Source of the DNA: Reichenbachiella agariperforans
GTDB taxonomy: Bacteria; Bacteroidota; Bacteroidia; Cytophagales; Cyclobacteriaceae
NCBI RefSeq assembly: GCF_900142205.1
Contig: NZ_FRAA01000001.1
Span: 1,022,803-1,086,802, forward strand
Length of the DNA stretch: 64,000 nucleotides
Direction: 5' to 3'
Shown: in pieces, positions 1-9,240 of the stretch
How the letters are laid out: every line of letters starts with the position of its first letter
Numbering within the stretch: position 1 is the first letter of the stretch
Made by a program: the position numbers and the translations under genes
The notes under the pieces: model-generated
Database searches by the model: none
What the model was told of the DNA's origin: nothing
What the model saw: the letters and a program-made list of their open reading frames with translations, nothing else

Positions 1-1124
1 AACAAGGCATTGCGAAAACCTAAGAAGAACATCAGTACAACAACCACTAGTAGAATACCAAATATGATGTTGTTGACCAGGTCCTCTACTTGATTGAGCG
101 TACGAGGGGCCGAATCGTTCGACACAGTGACCGTCAAGTCATGTGGAAAGTAATTTTCCCGTGCATCTTGGAGTATCAATTTGATTTCGTCTGCTGCGTG
201 AATCATGTTTTTTCCTGCACGCTTTTTGACATCTAGCATCACTACGCTGTGACCAAATTCACGAGCATATGTCGTTTTATCTTCTTCTTTAAAACTGACT
301 TTGGCCACATCTTTTAGGTACACGGGTGAGTTCTTCTCCGTCTTCACGACGAAGTTTTCCAACTCCATAGGGTTGTCGATTTCACCAATGATGCGAATGG
401 TACGGCGCTGACCACTGGTTTTGATATTCCCGGCAGAGAGCGTCATGTTTCCATTTCGAATAGTATTGAGTACATCATCGAAACTCACCTTGGCAGCCAT
501 CATTTTGAAAATATCGACCGCTACTTCTACTTCTTTCTCTTGTGCCCCACGGATATCTACCCCTTTGATCTCGGGCAAATTTTCGATCTCATCCTCGAGG
601 TATTCACCATACTCCTTGAGTCGATCTACTGGATAGTCTCCAGAGATGTTGATATTCATGATTGCCACTTCCTCTGAGAGGTTCAGGTCAAACACATTCG
701 GTTCTACCTTGGCATCATTGAACAGCGGCCAGTCTTCGTTGGCCTTCTCTCCATCAACTTTGTCCTTGACCTTTTGCTTGGCCAACTCCACGGTGATCTC
801 CTCATCAAACTCCACAGTGATGATCGAATAATCCTCTTGTGAGGTAGAGATGATCTCCACCACATTGCTGATGTTTTTCAATTCATCCTCCAGAGGATCA
901 GTAATCAGCCGCTCTATATCTTCGGCAGTATTTCCCGGATAGGGAGTACTGATATATATCTTGGTCTCGATGATCTCTGGAAAATCCTCCCGTGGCATGT
1001 CGAAATACGCCGACAAGCCGATGAAAAAGAATATCCCAATCATCACATAGATCACTGATGGATTATCGATGGACCATGAGGCCAACCGAAACTCTTTGTT
1101 CTTATTATTGACTTGATTATCCAT
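1..1124 (-). CDS. RND-family efflux permease (AcrB/MexB-like), N-terminal part only
   Basis: Translation from the ATG at 1122-1124 stays open for 374 codons to the window edge, so the 3' part (normally about 1000 residues in total) is missing. Near residue 24-42 there is a hydrophobic first membrane helix (VIYVMIGIFFFIGLSAYF), followed by the RND pattern MPREDFPEI and a periplasmic porter domain beginning STPYPGNTAEDIE. A second hydrophobic segment starts near residue 357. RND permeases of the inner membrane export drugs, metals or lipids using the proton gradient. The gene begins directly after two tandem TAG codons that end the fusion-protein gene, so the two are surely co-transcribed and probably translationally coupled. 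It is the last visible gene of the TetR-TolC-fusion protein-RND operon. The substrate cannot be told from the sequence. Confidence 0.92.
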   Translation of the reverse strand, partial: MDNQVNNKNKEFRLASWSIDNPSVIYVMIGIFFFIGLSAYFDMPREDFPEIIETKIYISTPYPGNTAEDIERLITDPLEDELKNISNVVEIISTSQEDYSIITVEFDEEITVELAKQKVKDKVDGEKANEDWPLFNDAKVEPNVFDLNLSEEVAIMNINISGDYPVDRLKEYGEYLEDEIENLPEIKGVDIRGAQEKEVEVAVDIFKMMAAKVSFDDVLNTIRNGNMTLSAGNIKTSGQRRTIRIIGEIDNPMELENFVVKTEKNSPVYLKDVAKVSFKEEDKTTYAREFGHSVVMLDVKKRAGKNMIHAADEIKLILQDARENYFPHDLTVTVSNDSAPRTLNQVEDLVNNIIFGILLVVVVLMFFLGFRNAL

Positions 1125-1127
1125 CTA

Positions 1128-2294
1128 CTATCTTGTTAGAATTTTAACTTTCTGGCCGTCTTTCACACTTCTAGCTCCTTCTTGGATGATATTTTCACCT
1201 GCCTTGATTCCAGATAAGATTTCCACATCGTCTCCTTGTGTCTTTCCTGTAGTGATGATTCTCTTTTGCGCTACGGCTACATTTTCTTTGGTGATATCGG
1301 TAGCCACGTAGACGTACTGTTCTCCTTCGGCATTTTCAGAAATCACGCTCTGTGCAATCAAAATAGCTTCTGGACTAGAGTAATCATTGATACGTACCTG
1401 AGCCGTCATGTTTGGCTTGATACTTTTCTTGTCATTGGGCACAGGGATCTCCACGTTGAACGAGCGGTTGTTTGGGTTGATAAAATTCCCTGTCTGCTTC
1501 ACGGTTGACTCTACAGTCTCATCCAGTACCGGGAAGTAGACGATCACTTTGGTCCCTGAGTGTATGCTCGCAATGAAGTTTTCGGGCACTGGTACCTCGA
1601 TACGCATCTCGGAGAGGTTGATGATTCTGAACACCTCCGAACCTGGCCCCGTCGGAGCGACCACTGTTCCTTCGTCCTTGATCACGTCATCGATAAGTCC
1701 CGAAAACGGCGCAGTGATTCTAAATTTCCCCAATTGGCTTTGCATCTGCTCCACCGATTTTTTCTGCGCCTCATAGTTAGACTCAGCTTGTAGGTACTGG
1801 ATCTCCGTCCCGATTTTTTGTTCCCATAGTCTCTTTTGTCTTTCGTAGGTCGTTCTGGAGAGCTCCAGTTGCGTCTTCATCTGTTGCAACTGACTCGCTG
1901 CTCCCCCATTGTCGATCGTCGCAAGCAACTGCCCTTTTTTGACAGACTGTCCTTCTTCGACGTAGACTTTGAGCAGCACTCCTGACACTTCAGGGTAGAT
2001 CAATACGTTCTTCTTGGTCGCGACATCTCCACGTAACTCCACATAGTGCACGAACTCCTGCTGCTTGGCTTGGAGTGTAGTGATGAGCGAGTACTTCTCC
2101 TCAGACTGCCCCATGATCGCCTCGTCCAACAACGCAATCTCCGCTTCGATTTCTTTTTGCTTCAGAGACAATTCGTTCTTCCTTTCTCTGATTTTTTCTA
2201 CGTCAGCATCTTCTATCAGATCGCTGACCGATTGGTTCTTGCCACATCCCACGACTAGGAACAGGACCGTTAGTATTAGTACAGTATTCTTCAT
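1128..2294 (-). CDS. RND efflux periplasmic adaptor (membrane fusion protein), lipoprotein
   Basis: The protein has the HlyD/AcrA layout: N-terminal lipoprotein signal (MKNTVLILTVLFLVVGCGK, lipobox VVGC), an early coiled coil rich in Glu/Lys, a biotinyl-lipoyl-like half motif (YPEVSGVLLKVYVEEGQSVK) near residue 100, a second helical hairpin, the matching half FRITAPFSGLIDDVIKDEG, and a beta-barrel C-terminus. It bridges the RND pump and the TolC channel. I chose the ATG at 2292-2294 because it places the signal peptide at the N-terminus and is preceded by an A-rich leader; an upstream in-frame ATG at 2319-2321 would add nine charged residues. It lies about 33 bases after the tolC-like gene and ends with TAG TAG immediately before the pump gene. 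Confidence 0.9.
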   Translation of the reverse strand: MKNTVLILTVLFLVVGCGKNQSVSDLIEDADVEKIRERKNELSLKQKEIEAEIALLDEAIMGQSEEKYSLITTLQAKQQEFVHYVELRGDVATKKNVLIYPEVSGVLLKVYVEEGQSVKKGQLLATIDNGGAASQLQQMKTQLELSRTTYERQKRLWEQKIGTEIQYLQAESNYEAQKKSVEQMQSQLGKFRITAPFSGLIDDVIKDEGTVVAPTGPGSEVFRIINLSEMRIEVPVPENFIASIHSGTKVIVYFPVLDETVESTVKQTGNFINPNNRSFNVEIPVPNDKKSIKPNMTAQVRINDYSSPEAILIAQSVISENAEGEQYVYVATDITKENVAVAQKRIITTGKTQGDDVEILSGIKAGENIIQEGARSVKDGQKVKILTR

Positions 2295-2327
2295 TTTTGA
2301 TTTTTTATATGGATCGTTCATCGGTTG

Positions 2328-3677
2328 TTATAGCAGTACTCCGTATGCTTTTTGTAATTCTACTTTGGATATCAATGCCTCATAGACAGCATTGTAAAAA
2401 TTGGTTTGTGCTTCTTTGTATTCTCGATCTGCATCGATCACTTCGATGTTGGACCCTACACCTTCTTCGTATTTGATCTTTGCTACGTCATAGACTTCTC
2501 GGGCGAGATCCATATTTTCACGTTGTGCTTCGATGTTCTCTACTTGCTTGCGGTAATTGGCCTCTGCCTGTTCGATCTCATAGTCGATATTGTACTGTAG
2601 CAACTCAAACTGATTGGTGATTTGCCGTGCTGCCAATTGCTTTTGCTGCACTTGTCGACGCTTCATCATGCCGTCAAAAACGGGCATACTAAACCGAAGC
2701 CCTACTGCGCCCGCGCCAAACCACTGGTCCGTAAACACTCCACTAAACTCTGTATTCCCTGTATTGCGACCGTAGCTGGCAAAGAGATCAACTTTGGGAT
2801 AGTATTGTGCTCTGACGTTCTTGATATCTAGTTCATTCAAATCTTGACGCACATTGAGCTGAGCATACTCGATCCGGTGATCGTACGAAAAGTCATTGGC
2901 TAGACTGAAGTCAAAAAAGTTGATACTCTGAATATCATCTGTCAACTCTACGGTAGCATTGGAGGGCAAGCCCATCTGAAATTTGAGCAAAGACTCGGTC
3001 AAATGCACCACTGCCTCATAGTTGTCCAACTCTACTTTCAAGTTGTTGTACTGCACCTTGACACGACTCACGTCTATCTTCTCTGCCATACCACTTTCGT
3101 ACAGCAAGCGCGTATCATTGAGTAGAGAGTCTACCCGGGCAAAGTTGCTTTTGACAAGTTCGAAACGCTCCCGGTTGACCAACACACCAAAGTAGGCCTT
3201 GGACACTGCTTCTGCTACATCGATGTTGTTCTTGATGTTGTCTTTTTTGGAAAGCTCTGTAAAGGTCTTGGCAGCCTCCAGTCCGACGATAAACGAACCA
3301 TCAAAAATCATCTGAGTCGCCGACAAACCAAAAGTAGAGGTGTAATCAATCCCAAACTCCGTGGCAATCGTAGCATTAGGATCTGCCGTAGGATCAAAAG
3401 TATTCGCTGGCAAGACCATCTCCTGAATCTTGTAGTTGTACGTAAAATCCGCATTGGCATTGACCTGTGGCAAGCCTGTCGAGACGATCTCGTCGACCTG
3501 CCGCTCTGCGATCTCCATATCCAACCTCGCATTTTTTGCAGTTTGGTTATTGAGAATAGCAAAATTGACCGCTTCTTCCAGCGAGAAGCTCGTTTGTTGT
3601 TCTTGGCCATATCCAGCAGTAGATAGCAGCCACATCATCAGTACTAGTGTGACACTTGTTCGTTTATTCCTATTCAT
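2328..3677 (-). CDS. TolC-family outer membrane efflux protein
   Basis: The 449-residue product has a signal peptide (MNRNKRTSVTLVLMMWLLS, cleavage probably after AGYG) followed by FSLEEAVNFAILNN, the typical start of the first OEP repeat. A second repeat begins around residue 240, with long amphipathic helices rich in Gln, Glu and Asn. The ending KIKYEEGVGSNIEVIDADRE is the usual second-repeat hallmark. TolC proteins form trimeric channels across the outer membrane. The start overlaps the last 8 bases of the TetR-type gene, so regulator and channel are translationally linked, and the adaptor and pump genes follow on the same strand. Confidence 0.92.
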   Translation of the reverse strand: MNRNKRTSVTLVLMMWLLSTAGYGQEQQTSFSLEEAVNFAILNNQTAKNARLDMEIAERQVDEIVSTGLPQVNANADFTYNYKIQEMVLPANTFDPTADPNATIATEFGIDYTSTFGLSATQMIFDGSFIVGLEAAKTFTELSKKDNIKNNIDVAEAVSKAYFGVLVNRERFELVKSNFARVDSLLNDTRLLYESGMAEKIDVSRVKVQYNNLKVELDNYEAVVHLTESLLKFQMGLPSNATVELTDDIQSINFFDFSLANDFSYDHRIEYAQLNVRQDLNELDIKNVRAQYYPKVDLFASYGRNTGNTEFSGVFTDQWFGAGAVGLRFSMPVFDGMMKRRQVQQKQLAARQITNQFELLQYNIDYEIEQAEANYRKQVENIEAQRENMDLAREVYDVAKIKYEEGVGSNIEVIDADREYKEAQTNFYNAVYEALISKVELQKAYGVLL

Positions 3678-4290
3678 TATTTATGGTGTTATTCAATTCT
3701 TCGTATACATCGTATCCTTTTCTGGTCAGCATCCCTCTGACAAAATGCTCCAACAGCTCCATTTGCAGCTCTATAAATTCATACTTCTCCGTCGAAAAAA
3801 TCTTCGGATCAAAAGTCATCTCAATTGTCTCTATTCGATAGGTCGCCAGGATATCTGCCTTGATCTCCTCTCTAAACAATCCCTCCTTCTTGCCTCGCTC
3901 AATGGTACACAGCACCGTCCTTTTGATGAAGTCGTTCTTAAAACTCAACCACTTTTCCCAAGCCTGAGGATGAAATTTCCTCAGATCAAACAGTACCGTC
4001 GGGTTCACCTCTGCAATATTCTTGCGCAAGCATTTCGAAAAACGAAGTATCTCATCGATAGCATTCTCTGCATCACGCATCACCTCTCCAAACTCCTTCT
4101 TCTCCTTTTCGATGTGTTGTTCCACTCCCATCATCACTATCTGATCCTTGTCTTTAAAGTTCTGATAGATTGTCTTTTTGGATATAGACAACTCCCTGGC
4201 AATATCATCCATCGATACGCTCCTAATCCCGTATCTACTAAACAGCTGTCCCGCTGTTTCCTTTATCTTATCGTGAATCTTACAAATCAT
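3670..4290 (-). CDS. TetR/AcrR-family transcriptional regulator
   Basis: The 206-residue protein starts with a TetR_N helix-turn-helix: KETAGQLFSRYGIRSVSMDD followed by IARELSISKKTIYQNFKDKD (residues about 10-50). The remainder is a helical ligand/dimerisation domain without a recognisable effector signature. TetR proteins usually repress a neighbouring efflux operon and are released by a ligand. Here the regulator is the first gene of the operon it presumably controls, overlapping the tolC-like gene by 8 bases. An inverted repeat of two 15-base arms lies 10-53 bases upstream of its start, a good autoregulatory operator candidate. Repression rather than activation is inferred from the family. 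Confidence 0.9.
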   Translation of the reverse strand: MICKIHDKIKETAGQLFSRYGIRSVSMDDIARELSISKKTIYQNFKDKDQIVMMGVEQHIEKEKKEFGEVMRDAENAIDEILRFSKCLRKNIAEVNPTVLFDLRKFHPQAWEKWLSFKNDFIKRTVLCTIERGKKEGLFREEIKADILATYRIETIEMTFDPKIFSTEKYEFIELQMELLEHFVRGMLTRKGYDVYEELNNTINNE

Positions 4291-4299
4291 TTTGGCAAA

Positions 4300-4343
4300 G
4301 AAACCTAGGAAACTACTGACTTCCTAAAAGTTTCCTGAGTTTC
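4300..4343. promoter_or_regulatory. Candidate TetR operator: long inverted repeat in the divergent intergenic region
   Basis: The arms are GAAACCTAGGAAACT (4300-4314) and AGTTTCCTGAGTTTC (4329-4343); 13 of 15 positions are complementary, with a 14-base spacer. The left arm contains the self-complementary CCTAGG core. On the minus strand the sequence TAGGTTTC (4300-4307) resembles a Bacteroidota -7 box, so a bound regulator would cover the promoter of the TetR gene. The site lies between the TetR gene and the divergent alpha/beta hydrolase gene and could control both. Confidence 0.55.
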
Positions 4344-4401
4344 TACGGTGTGATTTGATTTAGGGTTCGGTTATTCCATTATTTTTTCATTAAACTTGAA
4401 A

Positions 4402-5247
4402 ATGCCCATTTCCATTTACTCACATGCCTCTGGGGCACAATTAGAATACCAGACTTTTGGCACTGGAAACCAGACACTTATATGCTTTCATGGTTTTGGA
4501 GAAAATACGGACAGCTTTGCCTGCTTAGAAGAGCACCTACCCAATCACACCCTGGTCTCCATCCGCCTCTTTTATCATGGAGGCAGTCGTCGTTCTCCCT
4601 ATGCACCGGGACGCCTACGCACTCCCGAGTGGAAAGAACTATTCGCAGACTTTCTCAGCGAACTGCAGATTGACCGATTCTCTCTTCTCGCCTATTCGAT
4701 GGGCGGCCGATTTGCACTGGCGACATTATCCAGCTTCGTCTCGCGAGTCGAGCAGGTAATCCTCGTCGCAGCAGACGGCCTTGTCAAACGCTTCTCCTAC
4801 CAACTCGCCACTGCACCCTTGATCTGCCGGCTCTTTCGGTATTGGATGTCGCACCCCACGTCCTTTTTCTGGATGATGAATCGCCTCGAAGCAACCGGCA
4901 TCCTCAACCCTTCTCTTTTCAAATTTGCTCGTACACAACTGCAATCTGCGACACACCGTACCCTCGTCTACCACACATGGACAGCCTTCAAATATTTTGG
5001 CATGTCACAAAAGGAATTGCTCCAACTCATCCATAGCCAATCGCTACCAATCACCTTCATTTTCGGAACAAAAGACAGGATCATAGCTCCTCAGGCACAT
5101 CATAGATTCTTGGCCCAAATCCCGCAAAACCACACACACATCCTTCCCTACGGCCACCACAAACTCGTACAGAACGCCACTCCTCTCATCCAAGACCTTC
5201 TGCACCACGACCATAACGCCCCCCACCACCTACCCTCTGGTGATTAG
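4402..5247 (+). CDS. alpha/beta hydrolase
   Basis: The 281-residue protein has the fold's marks: oxyanion motif ICFHGFGE (residues 27-34), nucleophile elbow AYSMGG with Ser99, acid FGTKD with Asp225, and a histidine in YGHH near residue 252. A short cap domain rich in aromatic residues lies between. The substrate is unknown; close families include esterases and MenH-like or proline-iminopeptidase-like hydrolases. The C-terminus ends in a His-rich stretch (LHHDHNAPHH) that could bind metal or be incidental. I chose the ATG at 4402; a TTG two codons upstream is possible. It is divergent from the TetR efflux operon and shares its intergenic region. No signal peptide is seen, so it is probably cytoplasmic. 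Confidence 0.85.
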   Translation: MPISIYSHASGAQLEYQTFGTGNQTLICFHGFGENTDSFACLEEHLPNHTLVSIRLFYHGGSRRSPYAPGRLRTPEWKELFADFLSELQIDRFSLLAYSMGGRFALATLSSFVSRVEQVILVAADGLVKRFSYQLATAPLICRLFRYWMSHPTSFFWMMNRLEATGILNPSLFKFARTQLQSATHRTLVYHTWTAFKYFGMSQKELLQLIHSQSLPITFIFGTKDRIIAPQAHHRFLAQIPQNHTHILPYGHHKLVQNATPLIQDLLHHDHNAPHHLPSGD

Positions 5248-5318
5248 AGCCTACAAGTGCCAAACCACCGTCTTCAAATATTCAACAGCCATCACTCCAT
5301 AAATTCCCTAAATACTTC

Positions 5319-5326
5319 TATTTTTG
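5319..5326 (+). promoter_or_regulatory. Candidate -7 promoter element of purL
   Basis: TATTTTTG matches the Bacteroidota -7 consensus TAnnTTTG exactly and stands 24 bases before the purL ATG. No convincing -33 TTTG is found 19-21 bases further upstream, so this is only half of a promoter. Confidence 0.4.
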
Positions 5327-5350
5327 CGGCTTATTAAAGTCCTTCCATAG

Positions 5351-8300
5351 ATGATTTCAATATTCAAGAAAAATGACTCCACCTACTACCTCGTAGGTTC
5401 ACAATCTCAACTATCATCCACTGACATAGAAAAGCTCAATTGGCTTTTTGGTGAAGCGACGCACTTGGAGGTGGATTCCATCTCAGGCTCATTCATCGGA
5501 CCGAGAAAAGAAATGCTCACTCCATGGAGCACCAACGCCGTAGAAATCACCCAAAACATGGGTATAGAAGGCATCTATCGTATCGAGGAATTTTTCACCG
5601 GAGGGAATTTTGACCCCATGCTGAACCAGAAATACGACACATTAGATCAGTCGACTTTCATCATCAGCAAGGACGCAGAAGACATCCTAGAGATTGACGA
5701 CATCTCCGCCTACAACCAAGCCGAAGGACTAGCACTGAGCGACGAAGAAGTCACCTACTTGGAAGGAGTAGCGACCGATCTCGAACGCAAACTAACGGAC
5801 AGTGAAGTATTTGGCTTTTCACAAGTCAACTCTGAGCACTGCCGTCACAAGATATTCAATGGCAAGTTCATCATCGATGGGGAAGAAAAAGAAGACACCC
5901 TCTTCAAACTCATCAAGAAAACATCTGCTGCCACTCCAGGCAAAATCGTATCGGCGTACAAGGACAACGTTGCATTCATAGAAGGACCGAGAGTACAGCA
6001 ATTCGCTCCCAAGACACAAAACAAACCTGACTACTTCGAGACCAAGGATTTTGATTCGGTCATTTCGCTCAAAGCGGAAACCCACAATTTCCCAACGACC
6101 GTAGAACCCTTCAACGGTGCTGCCACCGGATCGGGAGGAGAGATCAGAGACCGTATGGCGGGTGGACAAGGCAGCATCCCGCTCGCAGGCACAGCCGTCT
6201 ACATGACATCCTACCCAAGACTCGACGGCAAGAAGCCTTGGGAAAACAACATACAAGCCAGAGACTGGCTCTACCAGACTCCTCTAGAGATACTCATCAA
6301 AGCATCCAACGGCGCGAGTGATTTCGGTAACAAATTTGGTCAGCCAGTCATCTGTGGTAGTGTTTTGACCTTTGAGCACGAAGAAAACAACGAAACGCAA
6401 GGTTTTGACAAGGTCATCATGATGGCTGGAGGTGTAGGTTATGGCAAGAAAGAAAGCGCCCAAAAGAAAGAAGTACTGACAGGTGACAAAATCGTCATCA
6501 TGGGAGGTGACAACTACCGCATCGGCATGGGAGGTAGTGCTGTATCTTCGGTCACTACGGGAGAGTTTGCCAATGCGATCGAGCTCAACGCCATCCAACG
6601 TTCCAACCCTGAAATGCAGAAAAGAGTCTCCAACGCCATCCGTGCGATGGTCGAGGGTGACGACAACCCAATACACTCTGTACATGACCATGGAGCAGGA
6701 GGTCACCTCAACTGTCTATCTGAACTCGTCGAAGATTCGGGAGGAAAAATAGACATCAACAAACTCCCTGTGGGCGACCCTACCCTTTCGGACAAGGAAA
6801 TCATCGGAAACGAATCACAGGAGAGAATGGGACTCGCACTTCCTGCATCTGCCATCCCAAAACTCAAAGAAATCTCTGCTCGCGAAAGAGCTCCTTTCTT
6901 CGAAGTAGGAGAAGCTACCGGAGACATGCAGTTCACCTTTGCTCGTGAAGGAAAAGAAAAAGCAGCAGTCAATTGGGGACTGGACAAAATGTTTGGCTCT
7001 TCGCCAAAAACTATCTTAGAGGACAAAACGCTCAACAAAAAGTACAAAGCGGTCACAGCAAGCAATGAAACCTTCGAATCGGACCTCAACCATCTCCTAC
7101 AACTCGAAGCAGTAGCATGTAAGGACTGGTTGACCAACAAAGTAGATCGATCCGTCACAGGACGCGTCGCTACACAGCAAACCTGTGGAGAGATCCAACT
7201 CCCTCTCAACAACGTGGCAGTCATGGCGATGGATTTTGCCAGCAACAAAGGGATCGCAACTTCTATAGGACACGCTCCCGTAGCAGCCATCTGTGATCCT
7301 GTCAAAGGCTCTCAATTGGCCATCACCAAAGCATTGACCAACCTGGTATTCGCACCACAGACACATGGGTTTGAAGGAATATCCCTGAGCGCCAACTGGA
7401 TGTGGCCTACCAAGACCGAAGGAGAAAAAACAAGGCTATACAATGCGGTCAAAGCTGTCAGCGACTATGCCATTGCACTGGGAATCAACATCCCTACAGG
7501 AAAGGACTCCTTATCAATGACACAAAAGTATAGCGATGGCAAAACAGTGGACTCGCCAGGTACTGTCATTATTTCCAGCGTAGCAGAAGTCAGCGACATC
7601 AACTTGACAGTCACTCCAGACATCAAAGAGATTCCTAATACTTCATTGATTTACGTCCCCTTATCCGACAATAAATTCTCATTAGACGGCTCTAGTTATG
7701 CTCAAACCAAAAACTCGCTAGGCAACACTCCAGCAGGTTCACCCGAACCCACACACTTCATCAAGACCTTTGCAACTATACAGCAGTTGATCAAAGAAAA
7801 TCACGTTTTGGCAGGTCATGATGTATCTGCAGGTGGGCTAATCACAACCTTATTAGAAATGCATTTCCCTGCAATATGCAGTGGAGCAACGGTAGACTTG
7901 TCCTCATTTGATCAATCGATGAGCCAAGTCCTATTTAGTGAAAGTCCTGCAGTAGTACTACAAGTGCGAGACATTGAAGAAGCAGCAATTTCTGCCTCAG
8001 GTCTTGACTACATCACACTCGGGCAGATCAATCACGAACGCAGCTTCATTGTCAAATCAGATGCAGAAGAAATTCACCTAAACATCGACGAGCTACGAGA
8101 CACTTGGATGAGAACTTCGTACCTGCTAGACACCCATCAAACAAAGCCTTACTTAGCCAAAGACCGCTTTGACAACTATGAGGTACAGCCCCTCATCTAC
8201 AATTTTCCTGAAAACTTTAAAGGACAACTTACAGACCTTGGTTTAGATCAACATAGAAAAACGTCTAGCGGTATCAAAGCAGCCATCATTAGAGAGAAGG

Positions 8301-9019
8301 GTGTCAACGGAGATAGAGAAATGGCATACGCCCTACATCTTGCAGGTTTTGATGTCAAAGACGTACACATGACCGATTTGATGACTGGCAGAGACGATCT
8401 CTCAGATGTCAGCATGATCGTATTTGTAGGAGGGTTTTCCAACTCCGACGTACTAGGATCGGCCAAAGGCTGGGCTGGAGTATTTCTACACAACGAGAAA
8501 GCCAACAAAGCACTCAAGAATTTTTATGCACGACCAGACACGATGAGCCTCGGCGTATGCAACGGGTGTCAGCTAATGATGGAGCTTGGACTAATTTTCC
8601 CTGAAATGGAAAACCATCCTAAAATGCAGCACAATGAATCGGGTAAATTCGAATCGACCTTCCTATCCGTCAATATCCCAGACAATGACTCCATCATGCT
8701 TGGCAACCTGTCTGGCAGCAGTCTCGGTATTGCAGTAGCACATGGGGAAGGAAAGTTTGAGCTGCCACTCGCAGAAAACGAATACAGTACCTGTCTCAAA
8801 TACAACTACAGCGCCTACCCTGCCAACCCAAATGGGTCAGACTATGATGTGGCTGGTATCTACTCCAAAGACGGCAGACATCTCGCAATGATGCCTCACT
8901 TAGAACGATCGATTTTCTCATGGAACTGGGCACACTACCCTTTAGATAGAAAGGATCAAGTGACTCCATGGATTCAAGCTTTCATGAATGCAAAAGATTG
9001 GATATCAAAGCATAACTAA
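5351..9019 (+). CDS. purL: Phosphoribosylformylglycinamidine synthase, single-chain form
   Basis: This 1222-residue enzyme converts FGAR, glutamine and ATP to FGAM in de novo purine synthesis. It is the large single-chain form (the E. coli protein is about 1295 residues). Visible are the SEHCRHKIFNGKF stretch near residue 160, the glycine-rich ATP/FGAR segment FNGAATGSGGEIRDRMAGGQ, a second AIRS-like half (IPTGKDSLSM), and a C-terminal class I glutamine amidotransferase with the nucleophile in LGVCNGCQLM and the His/Glu pair in MPHLERS. The domain order is complete and no key motif is missing. The start is the only ATG close to the -7-like element at 5319. It stands alone, followed by tRNA-Gln and the PRPP synthetase gene, which feeds the same pathway. 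Confidence 0.97.
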   Translation: MISIFKKNDSTYYLVGSQSQLSSTDIEKLNWLFGEATHLEVDSISGSFIGPRKEMLTPWSTNAVEITQNMGIEGIYRIEEFFTGGNFDPMLNQKYDTLDQSTFIISKDAEDILEIDDISAYNQAEGLALSDEEVTYLEGVATDLERKLTDSEVFGFSQVNSEHCRHKIFNGKFIIDGEEKEDTLFKLIKKTSAATPGKIVSAYKDNVAFIEGPRVQQFAPKTQNKPDYFETKDFDSVISLKAETHNFPTTVEPFNGAATGSGGEIRDRMAGGQGSIPLAGTAVYMTSYPRLDGKKPWENNIQARDWLYQTPLEILIKASNGASDFGNKFGQPVICGSVLTFEHEENNETQGFDKVIMMAGGVGYGKKESAQKKEVLTGDKIVIMGGDNYRIGMGGSAVSSVTTGEFANAIELNAIQRSNPEMQKRVSNAIRAMVEGDDNPIHSVHDHGAGGHLNCLSELVEDSGGKIDINKLPVGDPTLSDKEIIGNESQERMGLALPASAIPKLKEISARERAPFFEVGEATGDMQFTFAREGKEKAAVNWGLDKMFGSSPKTILEDKTLNKKYKAVTASNETFESDLNHLLQLEAVACKDWLTNKVDRSVTGRVATQQTCGEIQLPLNNVAVMAMDFASNKGIATSIGHAPVAAICDPVKGSQLAITKALTNLVFAPQTHGFEGISLSANWMWPTKTEGEKTRLYNAVKAVSDYAIALGINIPTGKDSLSMTQKYSDGKTVDSPGTVIISSVAEVSDINLTVTPDIKEIPNTSLIYVPLSDNKFSLDGSSYAQTKNSLGNTPAGSPEPTHFIKTFATIQQLIKENHVLAGHDVSAGGLITTLLEMHFPAICSGATVDLSSFDQSMSQVLFSESPAVVLQVRDIEEAAISASGLDYITLGQINHERSFIVKSDAEEIHLNIDELRDTWMRTSYLLDTHQTKPYLAKDRFDNYEVQPLIYNFPENFKGQLTDLGLDQHRKTSSGIKAAIIREKGVNGDREMAYALHLAGFDVKDVHMTDLMTGRDDLSDVSMIVFVGGFSNSDVLGSAKGWAGVFLHNEKANKALKNFYARPDTMSLGVCNGCQLMMELGLIFPEMENHPKMQHNESGKFESTFLSVNIPDNDSIMLGNLSGSSLGIAVAHGEGKFELPLAENEYSTCLKYNYSAYPANPNGSDYDVAGIYSKDGRHLAMMPHLERSIFSWNWAHYPLDRKDQVTPWIQAFMNAKDWISKHN

Positions 9020-9057
9020 AAAAGAGTAAAAATTAAGGTGAATTTTATCAATGAAAG

Positions 9058-9088
9058 TTTGATTTATTGAAACTAAATTCTACTTTTG
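9058..9088 (+). promoter_or_regulatory. Promoter of tRNA-Gln (Bacteroidota -33/-7 type)
   Basis: TTTG at 9058-9061, exactly 19 bases, then TACTTTTG at 9081-9088: both boxes and the spacing fit the Bacteroidota sigma consensus TTTG-N19-TAnnTTTG. The tRNA starts 26 bases downstream. It is one of the best promoter matches in the window. Confidence 0.75.
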
Positions 9089-9114
9089 TACTCCCAAATC
9101 AAGGGGCAAATGAT

Positions 9115-9187
9115 TGGTCTATGGTGTAACTGGCAACACGTCTGGTTTTGGTCCAGAAGAGTCTAGGTTCGAGCCCTAGTAGACCAA
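9115..9187 (+). tRNA. tRNA-Gln (anticodon TTG)
   Basis: A seven-pair acceptor stem is formed by TGGTCTA (9115-9121) and TAGACCA (9180-9186), with discriminator A at 9187. The anticodon stem CTGG/CCAG encloses the loop TTTTGGT, so the anticodon is TTG, reading CAA. The T arm is CTAGG-TTCGAGC-CCTAG. No CCA tail is encoded. It has its own promoter upstream and a strong terminator directly after it, so it is a monocistronic unit. The window also holds gatB, a subunit of the amidotransferase that can make Gln-tRNA indirectly; whether this organism uses that route cannot be seen here. Confidence 0.95.
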
Positions 9188-9190
9188 CAG

Positions 9191-9222
9191 AAAAATCCCG
9201 GCTCTAATGCCGGGATTTTTTT
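9191..9222 (+). terminator. Rho-independent terminator of tRNA-Gln
   Basis: A perfect 12-pair stem, AAAAATCCCGGC with GCCGGGATTTTT, has a six-base loop and ends in a T-run. It closes the tRNA-Gln unit 18 bases before the prs start. Confidence 0.9.
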
Positions 9223-9240
9223 AATACTAAACACCAGAAA

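Noticed and set aside
5819-6256. Antisense frames within purL and other large genes
   Set aside because: They overlap strongly supported genes, lack start context and show no domain; many similar shadow frames occur over leuS, alaS and the RND genes.
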